A stretch of 64,000 nucleotides of DNA from Erythrobacter rubeus (lineage in GTDB: Bacteria; Pseudomonadota; Alphaproteobacteria; Sphingomonadales; Sphingomonadaceae), in contig NZ_JACXLC010000001.1 of the NCBI RefSeq assembly GCF_014705715.1, positions 2,417,860 to 2,481,859 of the forward strand, in the 5' to 3' direction. The position numbers were made by a program, and so were the translations under genes. The notes beneath the pieces are model-generated. The model saw only the letters and a program-made list of their open reading frames with translations. It was not told the DNA's origin and made no database searches. Of this stretch, positions 1 to 8,729 are shown one piece after another (position 1 is the stretch's first letter; each line of letters begins with the position of its first letter).

Positions 1-376
1 GCACGCTGGTGCATTTGTGGATCACCTTGATCCCGGCATCTTTGAGTGGGCCGAGCAGCTCGACCGGATTGCGCCCGGCCGTCTCGACCACTTTCACCCC
101 GCCATCGATCACCGCTTTGACAAGACCCGGATAATCGGGCGGCGTCAGCGTCGGCAGGATGGTGAGGTTCACGCCGAACGGTTTGTCCGTCATGTCGTGA
201 CAGCGCGCGATTTCGTTCGCGAGCTTTTCAGGCGTTCCTTGCGTCAGGCCGGTGATGATGCCGAGCCCGCCCGCATTGGAAACCGCCGCCGCCATCTCGG
301 CAAAACCGACATAATGCATCCCGCCCTGAATGATGGGATGCTGGATGCCGAACATTTCGGTGATGGCGGTTTTCAT
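1..376 (-). CDS. Nitronate monooxygenase (2-nitropropane dioxygenase family), N-terminal part
   Basis: This is the first 125 codons of a minus-strand gene that runs off the left edge. The protein opens MKTAITEMFGIQHPIIQGGM, followed by a glycine-rich stretch (AAAVSNAGGLGIITG) and KPFGVNLTI. That is the FMN-binding TIM-barrel start of the nitronate monooxygenase family, which oxidises alkyl nitronates to carbonyls and nitrite. The ATG at 376-374 is preceded by a GGGAGA ribosome site about 9 bases upstream. The active-site histidine region is beyond the window. The physiological substrate cannot be told; many family members are annotated only by homology. A DMT-type permease lies upstream on the same strand, about 110 bases away. 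Confidence 0.85.
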   Translation of the reverse strand, partial: MKTAITEMFGIQHPIIQGGMHYVGFAEMAAAVSNAGGLGIITGLTQGTPEKLANEIARCHDMTDKPFGVNLTILPTLTPPDYPGLVKAVIDGGVKVVETAGRNPVELLGPLKDAGIKVIHKCTSV

Positions 377-485
377 GGTTCTTGTCTCCCGTGAGTGTCT
401 GTTTGGCCGGGAGAGAAGCGGAGAATTGCCTGCCTTGCAAGCGCGGTTTTGAGGAGGGCGGAGGCCGTAGCGTCAGCCGCGCGGA

Positions 486-1319
486 TCAGGCTGCATCGCC
501 GCGCGGTTTCACCAAGGTGAGCACGATTCCTCCGATTATCGCCGCACCGCCCAGCGCCAATCTCAAGGTCAATGGCTCGGACAAGAAAGCAGCCGCCCCC
601 AAGGCAGCGACAACGGGCGTTGCTAGCTGAACGGTGGCGACCGTGCCCAGCCCGAGCCGCGGCGTCACCTTGTACCAGAGCACATAACCTAGTCCGGAGG
701 TAAGCGCGCCCGAGATCGTCGCAAGCATCACGCCATGCCAGCTCGGGACCCCGCTATCGAACCACAGCATGGGCAGGACCAAAGGTGTCGCCAACAGGAA
801 ATTGCGCGCTGTACGACCCGTGGCATCACCCTTGGACCTGCCGATCAGCGTGTACGCGCCCCATGCTATTCCAGCAACGGCCATAAGGGCAGCGGGGGCA
901 AAGCCCGTCATCTCTCCGCCCGGCGCAAGCAGAGTGACGAGACCGCCCGATGCCAACACCAGACCGAGCCATCCCGGAACGCTCAACCGCTCACCCCGCA
1001 CGTATCCTGCGGCGATGATAGTAGCTTGCACACACGCAAACAGGATCAGCGCCCCGATCGCCGCACCCAGGCTGAGATAGGCCAACGAAAAGCCTGCGAC
1101 ATATATTGCGAGAGATGCTGCACCCGGCGCATCCTTCATGCTGGGCCTTGCTCCGATTACCGGCAACAGGACCAGCGCGCCGGCAGCCAAGCGGATCGCG
1201 GAATATGCGCCCGCTTCGATCGCACCATCGGCGAGAGCCGCCCGCGCCAGCAGCGAGTTTCCGGCGAAGGCTATGATCGCAAAGGTGGCGAGGATGAGTG
1301 TGAGGCCAGCACCCCGCAT
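486..1319 (-). CDS. EamA/DMT-family membrane transporter
   Basis: A 277-residue, strongly hydrophobic protein with about ten predicted transmembrane helices in two repeated halves, each ending in a charged loop. This is the EamA drug/metabolite transporter layout. The N-terminus (TLILATFAIIAFAGNSLLARAAL) and the C-terminal repeat (LGLGTVATVQLATPVVAAL...LSEPLTLRLALGGAAIIGG) are characteristic. The ATG at 1319 has an AAGGAG site 8 bases upstream. It lies 56 bases downstream of nth on the same strand and may be read with it. Family members export amino acids, nucleosides or small drugs; the cargo cannot be inferred here. Confidence 0.85.
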   Translation of the reverse strand: MRGAGLTLILATFAIIAFAGNSLLARAALADGAIEAGAYSAIRLAAGALVLLPVIGARPSMKDAPGAASLAIYVAGFSLAYLSLGAAIGALILFACVQATIIAAGYVRGERLSVPGWLGLVLASGGLVTLLAPGGEMTGFAPAALMAVAGIAWGAYTLIGRSKGDATGRTARNFLLATPLVLPMLWFDSGVPSWHGVMLATISGALTSGLGYVLWYKVTPRLGLGTVATVQLATPVVAALGAAAFLSEPLTLRLALGGAAIIGGIVLTLVKPRGDAA

Positions 1320-1375
1320 GGCGTTTTCTCCTTGAGGGATCGACCGGGCTTCGCCGGCAAAGCCGCGAAAGTTAC

Positions 1376-2047
1376 CTAGCCTCTAGCCTCGTCTTTTTCA
1401 TCCCGCGTGATCGGCCCAGTCTCGCAGAGGTCGCTTACGACGCAGATATCGCATTTCGGGATGCGCGCGCGGCACACTTTCTTGCCGAACTGGATCAGCC
1501 AGAAATGTCCATCGCGCAGAGCCCATTCGGGGCTGCGCTCTTCCAGTTGCTGCGCAGTCTTCTCCGCGGTCTTTGCCTCCGTCAGCCCGATGCGATTGCA
1601 TACCCGGTGCACATGGGTGTCGACCGCGATCACATCCTCGCCGAAAGTGAAGCTCATCACGATATCGGCGCATTTCCGCCCGATACCGGGCAGGCTCATC
1701 AGCCCATCGCGGGTGCTAGGAACCACGCCCTGATGTTCTTCGAGAAGCGCGGTGCAGAACTTGCGGATGTTCTTGGTTTTGTTGTTGTAGAGCCCGCACG
1801 GCTTGATCGCTTGCGCTATAACCTCGTCTTCCAGCGCGAGCATCTGATCGGGCGTCTTGGCCAGCTTGAAGAGCGCCTTGGTCGCCGCCGCCGTGTTCCT
1901 ATCGAGCGATTGCGCCGAAAGCATGCATGAAATGCAGGAACGGAAAGCATCCGGCTGTCCCTTCGGCCCCTTCGCATTCTTCGTGCGCCCCGGCATCGCA
2001 TCTGAAAGCTTGCGATAGACGTCTTCGACCTGTTTTTCGCTGAGCAT
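1376..2047 (-). CDS. nth: Endonuclease III (bifunctional DNA glycosylase/AP lyase)
   Basis: A 223-residue HhH-GPD protein, the usual size for Nth, which removes oxidised pyrimidines and nicks abasic sites in base excision repair. The helix-hairpin-helix reads LPGIGRKCADIV with the catalytic lysine at about residue 125. The catalytic aspartate is in VDTHVHRV at about 143. The C-terminus carries the [4Fe-4S] ligands Cys192, 199, 202 and 208 in the C-X6-C-X2-C-X5-C spacing. It sits 21 bases downstream of a second, diverged Fe-S glycosylase on the same strand. No good ribosome site is visible before the ATG at 2047, which fits translational coupling. Confidence 0.95.
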   Translation of the reverse strand: MLSEKQVEDVYRKLSDAMPGRTKNAKGPKGQPDAFRSCISCMLSAQSLDRNTAAATKALFKLAKTPDQMLALEDEVIAQAIKPCGLYNNKTKNIRKFCTALLEEHQGVVPSTRDGLMSLPGIGRKCADIVMSFTFGEDVIAVDTHVHRVCNRIGLTEAKTAEKTAQQLEERSPEWALRDGHFWLIQFGKKVCRARIPKCDICVVSDLCETGPITRDEKDEARG

Positions 2048-2068
2048 GCTGGTTCAGCGAGCGGCGCG

Positions 2069-2767
2069 TCACGCGGTTCCCGTTTTGCAGTCGGCGCGTA
2101 CGGGGCAGTCTTCGCATTGAGCCTTACGGGGCCGGCAATGTGTCTGTCCGAGTTTCTTCAGCAGCAGGTGATGCTCGTCCATGTCCTCGGCAGACCATTC
2201 TGGCGGCACGATCGGCATGAGCGCATCATATGTTTTCGCCGTGTCAGCCTTTGGCGGGACGATCCCCATACGCTGCATGATCCGGCGGTGATGTCCGTCG
2301 ATCACCATGGCGCGGCGGTTGAACGTGCTTGCGTTCATCACACCCGCCGCATTCTTGCGCGCGACGCCGGGCAGCGTCTCGAGCCACTCCATCGCTTCGG
2401 CCGTTTCGAGATTGGACAGGTGCCGCAAATCGACGCTTCCGCGCTTGTCCACGATCGCAAGCAGGCACTGTTTCAGCCTCTTGGCCGCTACGCTCGGAAA
2501 AGTTTGCCGCTGCAATCGCGCTTCGAGGTTTCTTTCACTTACCTTTGCCACCGCGTCCCACGAACCGTATTCGGTGAGCAAGGCATCGGTCGATGCGTTC
2601 GACGCGGCGGTCTTGGTCTGCGCACCGATTACGCCGTGCACGAGCACCCATTCAGGAGAGCGGCGCTTTTCCGGCGGGCGAACAATCCGCCCGAACCTCT
2701 CGGTCAACGCAGCCTGCATGCGGCGCAGAATTTCGGTGCGAGGATCGGAGCCGAGCGGCAGTTCCAT
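2069..2767 (-). CDS. Diverged endonuclease III-like HhH-GPD Fe-S DNA glycosylase
   Basis: A 232-residue second member of the endonuclease III superfamily, clearly not a copy of its neighbour. The hairpin reads LPGVARKNAAGV with a lysine at about 138. The aspartate is in VIDGHHRRIM at about 157. The iron-sulfur ligands are Cys211, 218, 221 and 227 with C-X6-C-X2-C-X5-C spacing. All catalytic residues of a bifunctional glycosylase/lyase are kept, but the substrate is unknown. The start ATG (2767-2765) shares one base with the stop of the upstream serine hydrolase (TGATG), so the two are translationally coupled; nth follows after 21 bases. It may be a specialised lesion glycosylase. Confidence 0.85.
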   Translation of the reverse strand: MELPLGSDPRTEILRRMQAALTERFGRIVRPPEKRRSPEWVLVHGVIGAQTKTAASNASTDALLTEYGSWDAVAKVSERNLEARLQRQTFPSVAAKRLKQCLLAIVDKRGSVDLRHLSNLETAEAMEWLETLPGVARKNAAGVMNASTFNRRAMVIDGHHRRIMQRMGIVPPKADTAKTYDALMPIVPPEWSAEDMDEHHLLLKKLGQTHCRPRKAQCEDCPVRADCKTGTA

Positions 2768-3735
2768 CAGGGTGTGCGGCGCTCCATCCAGTCGCTGCGC
2801 GCCGCCTGGATACCCTCGTTCGAACCGCTCGCTGTCATCGCCGCGAAGCCGGTATCGCTTGCCGGATCATAGGTGACGACCGATTTATAGGCACCGTTGC
2901 TTCCGCTTTGCCAGCTGAGCAGCTGGCCATTGCTCGTTTCAAGGAAGCGTCCGCCCAAGGTATAACCCTCTTCGGGCGTGGTGATCGTCATCAGCCGATC
3001 GAGCGAACCGGCGCTCAGCCCGCCTTTGTGCGGGAAACGGGCCAAAGCGATCAGGTCTCGCGGCGTGCTGGCAAGGCCGCCCGCGCACGTAAGAAAACCC
3101 GGCATCGGACGCGGAGGAGACGCCGGAGCCTGTGCCCCCTCCCCTATCTGTCCGAAAAAGACGCGGCTCTCTCCAAGTCCCGCTGGTTGGAGGATCAGTT
3201 CCTCCAGAACCGAAGCGATGGGTCTGCCCGTCTGCTTCTCGATGACGGCCTGGACAACAACCCAATTGACGAGATCGTAAGACCACCGGTCCCCGGGCAA
3301 GCCAGTCAGTTCCCCTGTCGCATACCGCTCCACCGCAGTGGCGGCGTCCGGTGTCGACATGACAGAGCGCGGATCGGCCTGAAACGCCGGGAGCAGGCCG
3401 TCGGCAATTGCGCTGCGGCTCGCCAGCGCGTCAGCAAGCTTGATCGGGCCGATTGGTGAGCCCGCAAATTGCGGCAGCAATTGCCCGATCGTATCATCGA
3501 TGGACAAGACCCCGCGGTCATCGAGCCGCAAGGCGGCCAAGGTACACGCGAACTTGCCGATCGAACCGGATTCGTAAAGCGCACCTGGATCATCATCGCC
3601 AGCGACATCACTGGTGATTTGACCGTTCCCGTCGAGCTTGGCGTAAGCGAACGATCCCGCCAGCGACGGGACCGACGACACCAACACTGCCGAAGCGGCA
3701 CACAATTCCAGAATGCGCAAGGATCGAGGCTTCAT
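2767..3735 (-). CDS. Exported serine hydrolase, beta-lactamase/class C family
   Basis: A 322-residue protein whose first about 27 residues form a signal peptide (MKPRSLRILELCAASAVLV...SLAG). It has the penicillin-recognising fold's S-x-x-K motif (SGSIGKF), the region WSYDLVNW in place of the usual Y-x-N, and a C-terminal LLSWQSGSNGAYKSVV. It is probably periplasmic and could be an esterase, D-aminopeptidase or lactamase-like enzyme; sequence alone does not decide. A GTG start at 3777 is possible, but ATG 3735 has a GGGAG site 8-9 bases upstream and begins the signal peptide directly, so it is preferred. Its stop overlaps the start of the downstream glycosylase gene, an odd partner for a secreted hydrolase. 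Confidence 0.8.
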   Translation of the reverse strand: MKPRSLRILELCAASAVLVSSVPSLAGSFAYAKLDGNGQITSDVAGDDDPGALYESGSIGKFACTLAALRLDDRGVLSIDDTIGQLLPQFAGSPIGPIKLADALASRSAIADGLLPAFQADPRSVMSTPDAATAVERYATGELTGLPGDRWSYDLVNWVVVQAVIEKQTGRPIASVLEELILQPAGLGESRVFFGQIGEGAQAPASPPRPMPGFLTCAGGLASTPRDLIALARFPHKGGLSAGSLDRLMTITTPEEGYTLGGRFLETSNGQLLSWQSGSNGAYKSVVTYDPASDTGFAAMTASGSNEGIQAARSDWMERRTP

Positions 3736-3807
3736 TCCGTGATCACTCCCACTTGATCTCAGCCGCTCCGCATCCACGAGTTTCTATCGGCAATTCGAAT
3801 TAGTTTC

Positions 3808-4422
3808 CTACCGCTCGAACGCAATCGAGAAGGTGACCGGAACAGCCGGAGTGATCGTATCGAGCCCTGCCAGCTCGCGCAGCTGATCGATGCCTGTGCC
3901 AAGCCCGAAGGCATCGGCGTAGACAATCACCGGGTCGGTGGTTGTGGCAATCACTCTGTCAGCCCCCGCCCGCGTCACTCGCAGCTCAGTATCGATGTCC
4001 CGCTCGATGCCAGCGAGGCTTAGAGTGGCGGAAAGCGGCTGAACCGTGCTTTCACCCACCGCAAGGCTCTCGAACGCCGCCGGGTCGATCTGCGCTGTAA
4101 CGGTGGCCTTAGGATTTTGCGCGACGTTGAAGAAGACCTCGCGCATGCGTTCATCGCGGATATCGACACCGGTGCTGACCGATGAAAGGTCGATTTCAAC
4201 CGTGGCGGTACCTTCCGGCGTGACATTTCCGCTCAGCTGCGTGAACTCGTTCACTTCGAGCACTTCGCCGGACTTCACCGAAACGTAGCTCAGGTTCGAC
4301 GCGCTGCTATCGACTGTCCATTCGTCATCCACCAGCGGCGATGGCGCCTGTTCGCTCGGCTGCGCACATCCGGCGAGGGCGACAATTCCGGCGGCCGAAA
4401 GAAGGCTGAGATGATTGGTCAT
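3808..4422 (-). CDS. YceI-like lipoprotein
   Basis: A 204-residue predicted lipoprotein with an N-terminal hydrophobic segment and lipobox LAGC. The body matches the YceI lipocalin-like fold: WTVDSSASNLSYVSVKSG, a strand-rich middle with VEIDLSSVSTGVDIRDERMREVFF, and PVTFSIAFER at the end. YceI proteins bind isoprenoid-like ligands in the periplasm; the ligand here is not known. The ATG at 4422 has AAGG 8 bases upstream. A GTG at 4440 would add six residues before the signal and is less likely. It is upstream of the serine hydrolase on the same strand, with a 72-base gap. Confidence 0.8.
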   Translation of the reverse strand: MTNHLSLLSAAGIVALAGCAQPSEQAPSPLVDDEWTVDSSASNLSYVSVKSGEVLEVNEFTQLSGNVTPEGTATVEIDLSSVSTGVDIRDERMREVFFNVAQNPKATVTAQIDPAAFESLAVGESTVQPLSATLSLAGIERDIDTELRVTRAGADRVIATTTDPVIVYADAFGLGTGIDQLRELAGLDTITPAVPVTFSIAFER

Positions 4423-4502
4423 GGGACTGGCCTTGCTCACAATGAATGTTTGTTCCGATTACCAGAACGCGTCGCAGCGGCAATAGTTGCTCGGTTCGGC
4501 TG

Positions 4503-6065
4503 TTATTCCCACTCGATCGTTCCGGGCGGCTTCGACGTATAGTCATAGACCACCCGGTTGATGCCCTGCACCTCGTTGACGATCCGGGTCGCGACCCGCG
4601 TCAGGAAACTCGCATCGAAGGGGTAGACATCGGCGGTCATCCCATCGGTGCTGGTCACAGCGCGCAGGCCGCAAACACTGTCATAGGTGCGCCCGTCGCC
4701 CATCACGCCGACGGTCTTCACCGGCAGCAAAACCGCGAATGCCTGCCAGATCGCGTCGTACAGCCCTGCATTGCGAATTTCTTCGAGATAGATCGCGTCC
4801 GCCTTGCGCAGGATATCGCAGCGCTCCTTGGTGACTTCGCCCGGAATGCGGATGGCAAGGCCGGGTCCGGGGAAGGGGTGGCGGCCAACGAAGCCTTCGG
4901 GAAGGCCAAGCTCGCGGCCGAGATCACGGACCTCGTCCTTGAACAGCTCGCGCAGCGGTTCGACCAGTTCCATGTTCATGCGCTCGGGCAGGCCGCCGAC
5001 ATTGTGGTGGCTCTTGATCGTGACGCTGGGGCCGCCGGTGAACGAAACGCTTTCGATCACGTCCGGATAAAGCGTGCCCTGCGCGAGAAAATCCGCCCCG
5101 CCGACTTTCTTGGCCTCCGCTTCGAACAGGTCGATGAACGCACCGCCGATGAACTTGCGCTTCTTTTCGGGATCGGTGACGCCCGCTAGCCCATCGAGAA
5201 AGGTCTTTTCCGCATCAACCGCGACGAGCGGGATGTTGTAATGATCGCGAAACAGCGAGACGACCTGCTCGGTTTCGTTGAGCCGCATCAGACCGTGATC
5301 GACATAGACGCAGGTCAGCTGGTCGCCGACCGCTTCGTGGATGAGAACCGCCGCAACCGCCGAATCGACCCCGCCGGAAAGACCGCAAATGACCTTCCCG
5401 TCGCCCACCTGCGCGCGGATTTCTTCGAGCTTCGTCTTGCGGAACTCTGCCATGGTCCAATCGCCCGCAAGTCCGCAGACATGGCGCACAAAATTGGCAA
5501 GGAGCTTCGCGCCGTCGGGTGTGTGGACCACCTCGGGATGGAACTGGATGCCGTAAAACCGGCGATCCTCGTCGGCGGTTATCGCGAACGGCGCGCCGTC
5601 GGAGGTCGCCACGGTCGAGAAACCGGGGGCAAGCTCGGTCACCTTGTCGCCGTGGCTCATCCAGACCTGGTGCCGCTCTCCCGGCTTCCACATACCGTCG
5701 AACAGCGTGCAGTCGGTATCGACATCCACGAAGGCGCGGCCGAATTCGCCCATGTCGTGGCTGAGTACGCTCCCGCCGAGCTGTTTTGCCATGACCTGCT
5801 GGCCGTAGCAGATACCGAGTATCGGGATCCCGGCTTCGTAGAATTCGTCCGGAGCGAGCGGCGGATCGTCGTCGTTCACGCTTGCCGGCCCGCCCGACAG
5901 GATGATGCCTTTCGGGTTCAGCCGGTCGAACGCCTCGCGCGCGCTGCTGAAAGGGACGATCTCGGAATAAACGCCCGCTTCGCGCACCCGGCGGGCGATG
6001 AGCTGCGTTACCTGGCTGCCGAAATCGACAATCAAAATCGAATCTGGGAGATGCTCTGCGTCCAT
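4503..6065 (-). CDS. guaA: GMP synthase (glutamine-hydrolysing)
   Basis: Converts XMP to GMP using ATP and glutamine in purine biosynthesis. The protein is 520 residues, the normal length. The class I glutamine amidotransferase domain has catalytic Cys86 in GICYGQQ and His176/Glu178 in QFHPEVVHT. It is followed by the ATP pyrophosphatase loop [13 protein letters not shown] at about 228-240 and the dimerisation domain ending [13 protein letters not shown]. The open frame extends 64 codons further upstream, but homology begins at the ATG at 6065 ([18 protein letters not shown]). The gene is convergent with nothing nearby and diverges from urcA. Confidence 0.97.
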   Translation of the reverse strand: MDAEHLPDSILIVDFGSQVTQLIARRVREAGVYSEIVPFSSAREAFDRLNPKGIILSGGPASVNDDDPPLAPDEFYEAGIPILGICYGQQVMAKQLGGSVLSHDMGEFGRAFVDVDTDCTLFDGMWKPGERHQVWMSHGDKVTELAPGFSTVATSDGAPFAITADEDRRFYGIQFHPEVVHTPDGAKLLANFVRHVCGLAGDWTMAEFRKTKLEEIRAQVGDGKVICGLSGGVDSAVAAVLIHEAVGDQLTCVYVDHGLMRLNETEQVVSLFRDHYNIPLVAVDAEKTFLDGLAGVTDPEKKRKFIGGAFIDLFEAEAKKVGGADFLAQGTLYPDVIESVSFTGGPSVTIKSHHNVGGLPERMNMELVEPLRELFKDEVRDLGRELGLPEGFVGRHPFPGPGLAIRIPGEVTKERCDILRKADAIYLEEIRNAGLYDAIWQAFAVLLPVKTVGVMGDGRTYDSVCGLRAVTSTDGMTADVYPFDASFLTRVATRIVNEVQGINRVVYDYTSKPPGTIEWE

Positions 6066-6314
6066 TCGCGACGAGTTACGGAGGCCGCCCCGGCCTGTCC
6101 AGCATGCCGTAACGTCATCGAGGCAGCAGTCGACAGATATCACGCTGCGCCGCAGGAATCTGCGAAAAATAATTCGAATTTTCGTTGCAAAACGGGGAAC
6201 CGATCCTGCGCACTTCGCATTTGCACAATCATCTTGTGCGATGCACCAAGGTTTCAAAGAACAACTGAATGCCGGTCAACGGTGTCGCAAACCTCTTCAA
6301 CCGGAGTATTTCTA

Positions 6315-6635
6315 ATGCGTTTCACTCTCCCTCTCCTCGCCCTCGCGGCTATCGCAGCACCTGCTTCCGCTCAGTCCGGCGAAGAAGTCGTCGACGTACG
6401 CATCGCGATTGCCGACATCAATCTGAACACAGCCGAAGGCCGCAGCGCTCTCGAGCAGCGCATCGACGCACAGATCGAAAAGGCCTGCACCATCGAAACG
6501 AATTCGCGTTACGGCTACGGCCGCGACATCATCGATGAAAAATGCCTCGCCAATGCCCGCGCCGACGCGCTGGCAAAGGTCGAGCGCGTTGCTGCCGATC
6601 GGGCACGCGGCGGCCGCGAAGTCGCAGCCAACTGA
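6315..6635 (+). CDS. UrcA-family secreted protein
   Basis: A 106-residue protein with a clear signal peptide (MRFTLPLLALAAIAAPASAQ) and a short mature domain. It carries the UrcA pattern: VRIAIADINLNTAEGRSALEQRI, then two cysteines (KACTIE and EKCLANAR) that could form a disulfide. The family is common in Sphingomonadales and has no known function. The ATG at 6315 has GGAG 10 bases upstream. The gene stands alone and is followed by a strong intrinsic terminator, so it is a monocistronic transcript. Confidence 0.8.
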   Translation: MRFTLPLLALAAIAAPASAQSGEEVVDVRIAIADINLNTAEGRSALEQRIDAQIEKACTIETNSRYGYGRDIIDEKCLANARADALAKVERVAADRARGGREVAAN

Positions 6636-6673
6636 TCCTGGCTGATCGCACTGCGATCAAACCCGAAAGAATG

Positions 6674-6709
6674 CGGCCGCTGGAGCAATCCGGCGGCCGT
6701 TTTCTTTTT
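6674..6709 (+). terminator. Rho-independent terminator of the urcA-like gene
   Basis: The 11-base-pair stem CGGCCGCTGGA / TCCGGCGGCCG (one T-G wobble) closes on a GCAA tetraloop and is followed directly by TTTTCTTTTT. It lies 38 bases after the UrcA-family stop codon. Confidence 0.9.
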
Positions 6710-7172
6710 GAATGCCCACGAGCAGGCAGCGCGCTGACGTCGTCGGGTCATGGCTTGTGTTGCGTATTTTGCATTAAACTTGCGGGTTTTCGCATTTGAG
6801 TTTCACGCATTCGAACATCATTTGGTTCTCAGCGGCGACCGGGACAATCTCTCTCCATTCCGGCTCGGCGTGAACATGCGGTTCTGACTTCAAACAAGGA
6901 TCGGGATCGCAGTCTGCTTGTTGCCCGTAGGCAGCCGAACGCGAGACGCAGGCCGGATGTCTTCCAGGATCCGGCGGCAAGTCTCTTAGCGATCAGCGTA
7001 TCTCCCCCTACGCTGAGGCTGCTGTTGGAAACGCGACGTCGATGTCACCGGGCGCCCGGATGAGCGCTTATTCGTACATCGAACCTCTGCGTCCAACCGA
7101 CACGGCACCAAAGCAGCGAGCGAGACGCGGCCGCCACACCCCCCCGAACCGGCGGCCGCGTCTCCACTCTTA
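6710..7172. other. Gene-poor stretch with two hairpins that present C-rich loops
   Basis: No convincing gene is seen in this 463-base stretch. On the plus strand it holds a hairpin at 6994-7015 (arms CAGCGTA and TACGCTG, loop TCTCCCCC) and a perfect 14-base-pair hairpin at 7122-7164 (arms GAGACGCGGCCGCC and GGCGGCCGCGTCTC, 15-base loop with seven Cs in a row). A self-complementary CCGGGCGCCCGG lies between them at about 7050. The second hairpin ends 8 bases beyond the stop of the minus-strand acyl-CoA synthetase and may terminate that operon, though neither side has a T-tract. A 68-codon minus-strand frame at 6774-6980 with a TTG start is present but unsupported. Confidence 0.5.
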
Positions 7173-8702
7173 TCAGCCCAGTCTTTGCGCGCGGTCCCGC
7201 AATTCGGTTTTCAGCAGCTTGCCGATATGGCTGCGCGGCATTTCATCGATTGCGTGCAGAGCCGACAGCCGCTGCGTCTTGCCCAGCCGGGCATTCACCG
7301 CGCCGCAGATTTCCTCACACGTGCGCGCGCCCTCCCTGAGCACCGCGAAACCGACAGGCGTTTCGCCCCACTGTTTCGACGCGATGCCGACTACGGCGGC
7401 CTCTGCAACGTCAGGCTCCTTTTCCAGCTCGGCCTCCAAATCGCTCGGATAGATGTTGAAGCCGCCGGAAATGATCATGTCCTTCGCCCGTCCGACAAGC
7501 TCGACGAAGCCGTCCTCATCGACCCGGCCGATATCGCCCATGCGCATCCAGACCTCACCGGTGTCAGGATCGGTCCATTGTGCCTCGGCAGTCTTGTCCG
7601 GGCGGTTCTTGTAGCCCGACATCATCGTCTCGCTGCGCCCGATGAGATTGCCCGGAGTGCCCGGCGCGACTTCGTTGTCATCGTCATCGACCACTTTCAT
7701 CACACTGCCGGGCGCAGGCCTGCCAACAGTGTGGAGCTTTTCAGGGAACTGGTCCGCTTGCAGCAGGCACACCACACCGCCTTCGGTCATCGAATAAATC
7801 TCGACCAGACCGCCCGGCATCCGCTTCAGCACTTCGCGTTTCAGTTCCGGCGAAAACGGCGCGGAGGTACAGTATTTCATCGCGAGCGAAGAGAGATCGA
7901 AATCGTCGAAGTCTTCGAAATCCATCAATCGCTGATATTGCACCGGGACCAGCATGGTGACGGTCGTGCGGTCATCCTGCGCGTGTTGCAGCCACTTGGC
8001 GCAATCGAACTTCCCCATGATCCGCACAGTTCCGCCCGCAAATAGCGGCGCTAGGAATGCCACCATCGTGGTGTTCGAATAGAGCGGCGTTGAGGCAAGC
8101 GAACGCACCGACAAGCCTCCTACGAGATAGGAAAGCGCGGTCGAGGCGAATTGGCGCCAGCGCATCGCATGCGAATGAACGATCCCCTTCGGAATGCCGG
8201 TCGTCCCGGAGGAATAGATGATATTGAACGGATCGCCTGGTTCAGGACCGAAAGCTGGCGCAGTGGTACCGGGCGGAGCCATCCACGCCCCGATGTCTTC
8301 GAGCGGCACCCGCATCAGGTCCGCCATGAAGTCGGAGCCCAATTCATCGGCTTTTGCCCTATCAATGAAGAGGTGCTGCGCTCCGGAATCCCTCGCCATA
8401 CCGGCGAGCTGCTCTGCCGAGGCGCTGGTGGTCAGCGGGGCTGCCACGCCCCCTGCACGAATCGCGGCGAGGAACACCAGCGCGTAATTGATCGATGAAG
8501 TGCCGAGGATCGCAACCGACTGCCCGCGCTCCAGCCCGGTATCGATCAGCCGCGCCGCTATCCGATCGATCCGGTCGAGCATCTCCGCCCAGCTCAATGC
8601 GCCCGCATCATCAAGAAGCGCTGGATGGTCCGGCTGAGTTTCCGCCCACGCGGCCAGAATTTCAGGAAACGATCCGAATTCCGCGCTCAATCTCTCGATC
8701 AT
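7173..8702 (-). CDS. Class I adenylate-forming acyl-CoA synthetase
   Basis: A 509-residue AMP-dependent synthetase/ligase. It has the ATP loop YSSGTTGIPKG, the A5 motif YSMTEGG, the A7 motif GDIGRVDEDGFVEL, the hinge GRAKDMIISGGFNIYPSDLE and the C-terminal catalytic lysine region HIGKLLKTELR. It should activate a carboxylic acid as acyl-adenylate and load it onto CoA; the acid is unknown. It is the last gene of a three-gene operon behind a MarR regulator and an Acg-type nitroreductase, which suggests an inducible pathway for one compound. The ATG at 8702 is chosen; a TTG nine bases upstream sits closer to a GGAGAG site and cannot be excluded. Confidence 0.88.
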   Translation of the reverse strand: MIERLSAEFGSFPEILAAWAETQPDHPALLDDAGALSWAEMLDRIDRIAARLIDTGLERGQSVAILGTSSINYALVFLAAIRAGGVAAPLTTSASAEQLAGMARDSGAQHLFIDRAKADELGSDFMADLMRVPLEDIGAWMAPPGTTAPAFGPEPGDPFNIIYSSGTTGIPKGIVHSHAMRWRQFASTALSYLVGGLSVRSLASTPLYSNTTMVAFLAPLFAGGTVRIMGKFDCAKWLQHAQDDRTTVTMLVPVQYQRLMDFEDFDDFDLSSLAMKYCTSAPFSPELKREVLKRMPGGLVEIYSMTEGGVVCLLQADQFPEKLHTVGRPAPGSVMKVVDDDDNEVAPGTPGNLIGRSETMMSGYKNRPDKTAEAQWTDPDTGEVWMRMGDIGRVDEDGFVELVGRAKDMIISGGFNIYPSDLEAELEKEPDVAEAAVVGIASKQWGETPVGFAVLREGARTCEEICGAVNARLGKTQRLSALHAIDEMPRSHIGKLLKTELRDRAQRLG

Positions 8703-8729
8703 ATCACCCAAAACGCTCTCCGCGGCGCG

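Noticed and set aside
6774..6980. A 68-codon minus-strand frame in the gene-poor stretch
   Set aside because: It needs a TTG start, has no well-placed ribosome site and no recognisable domain; its cysteine-containing sequence is noted but not enough to call a gene.
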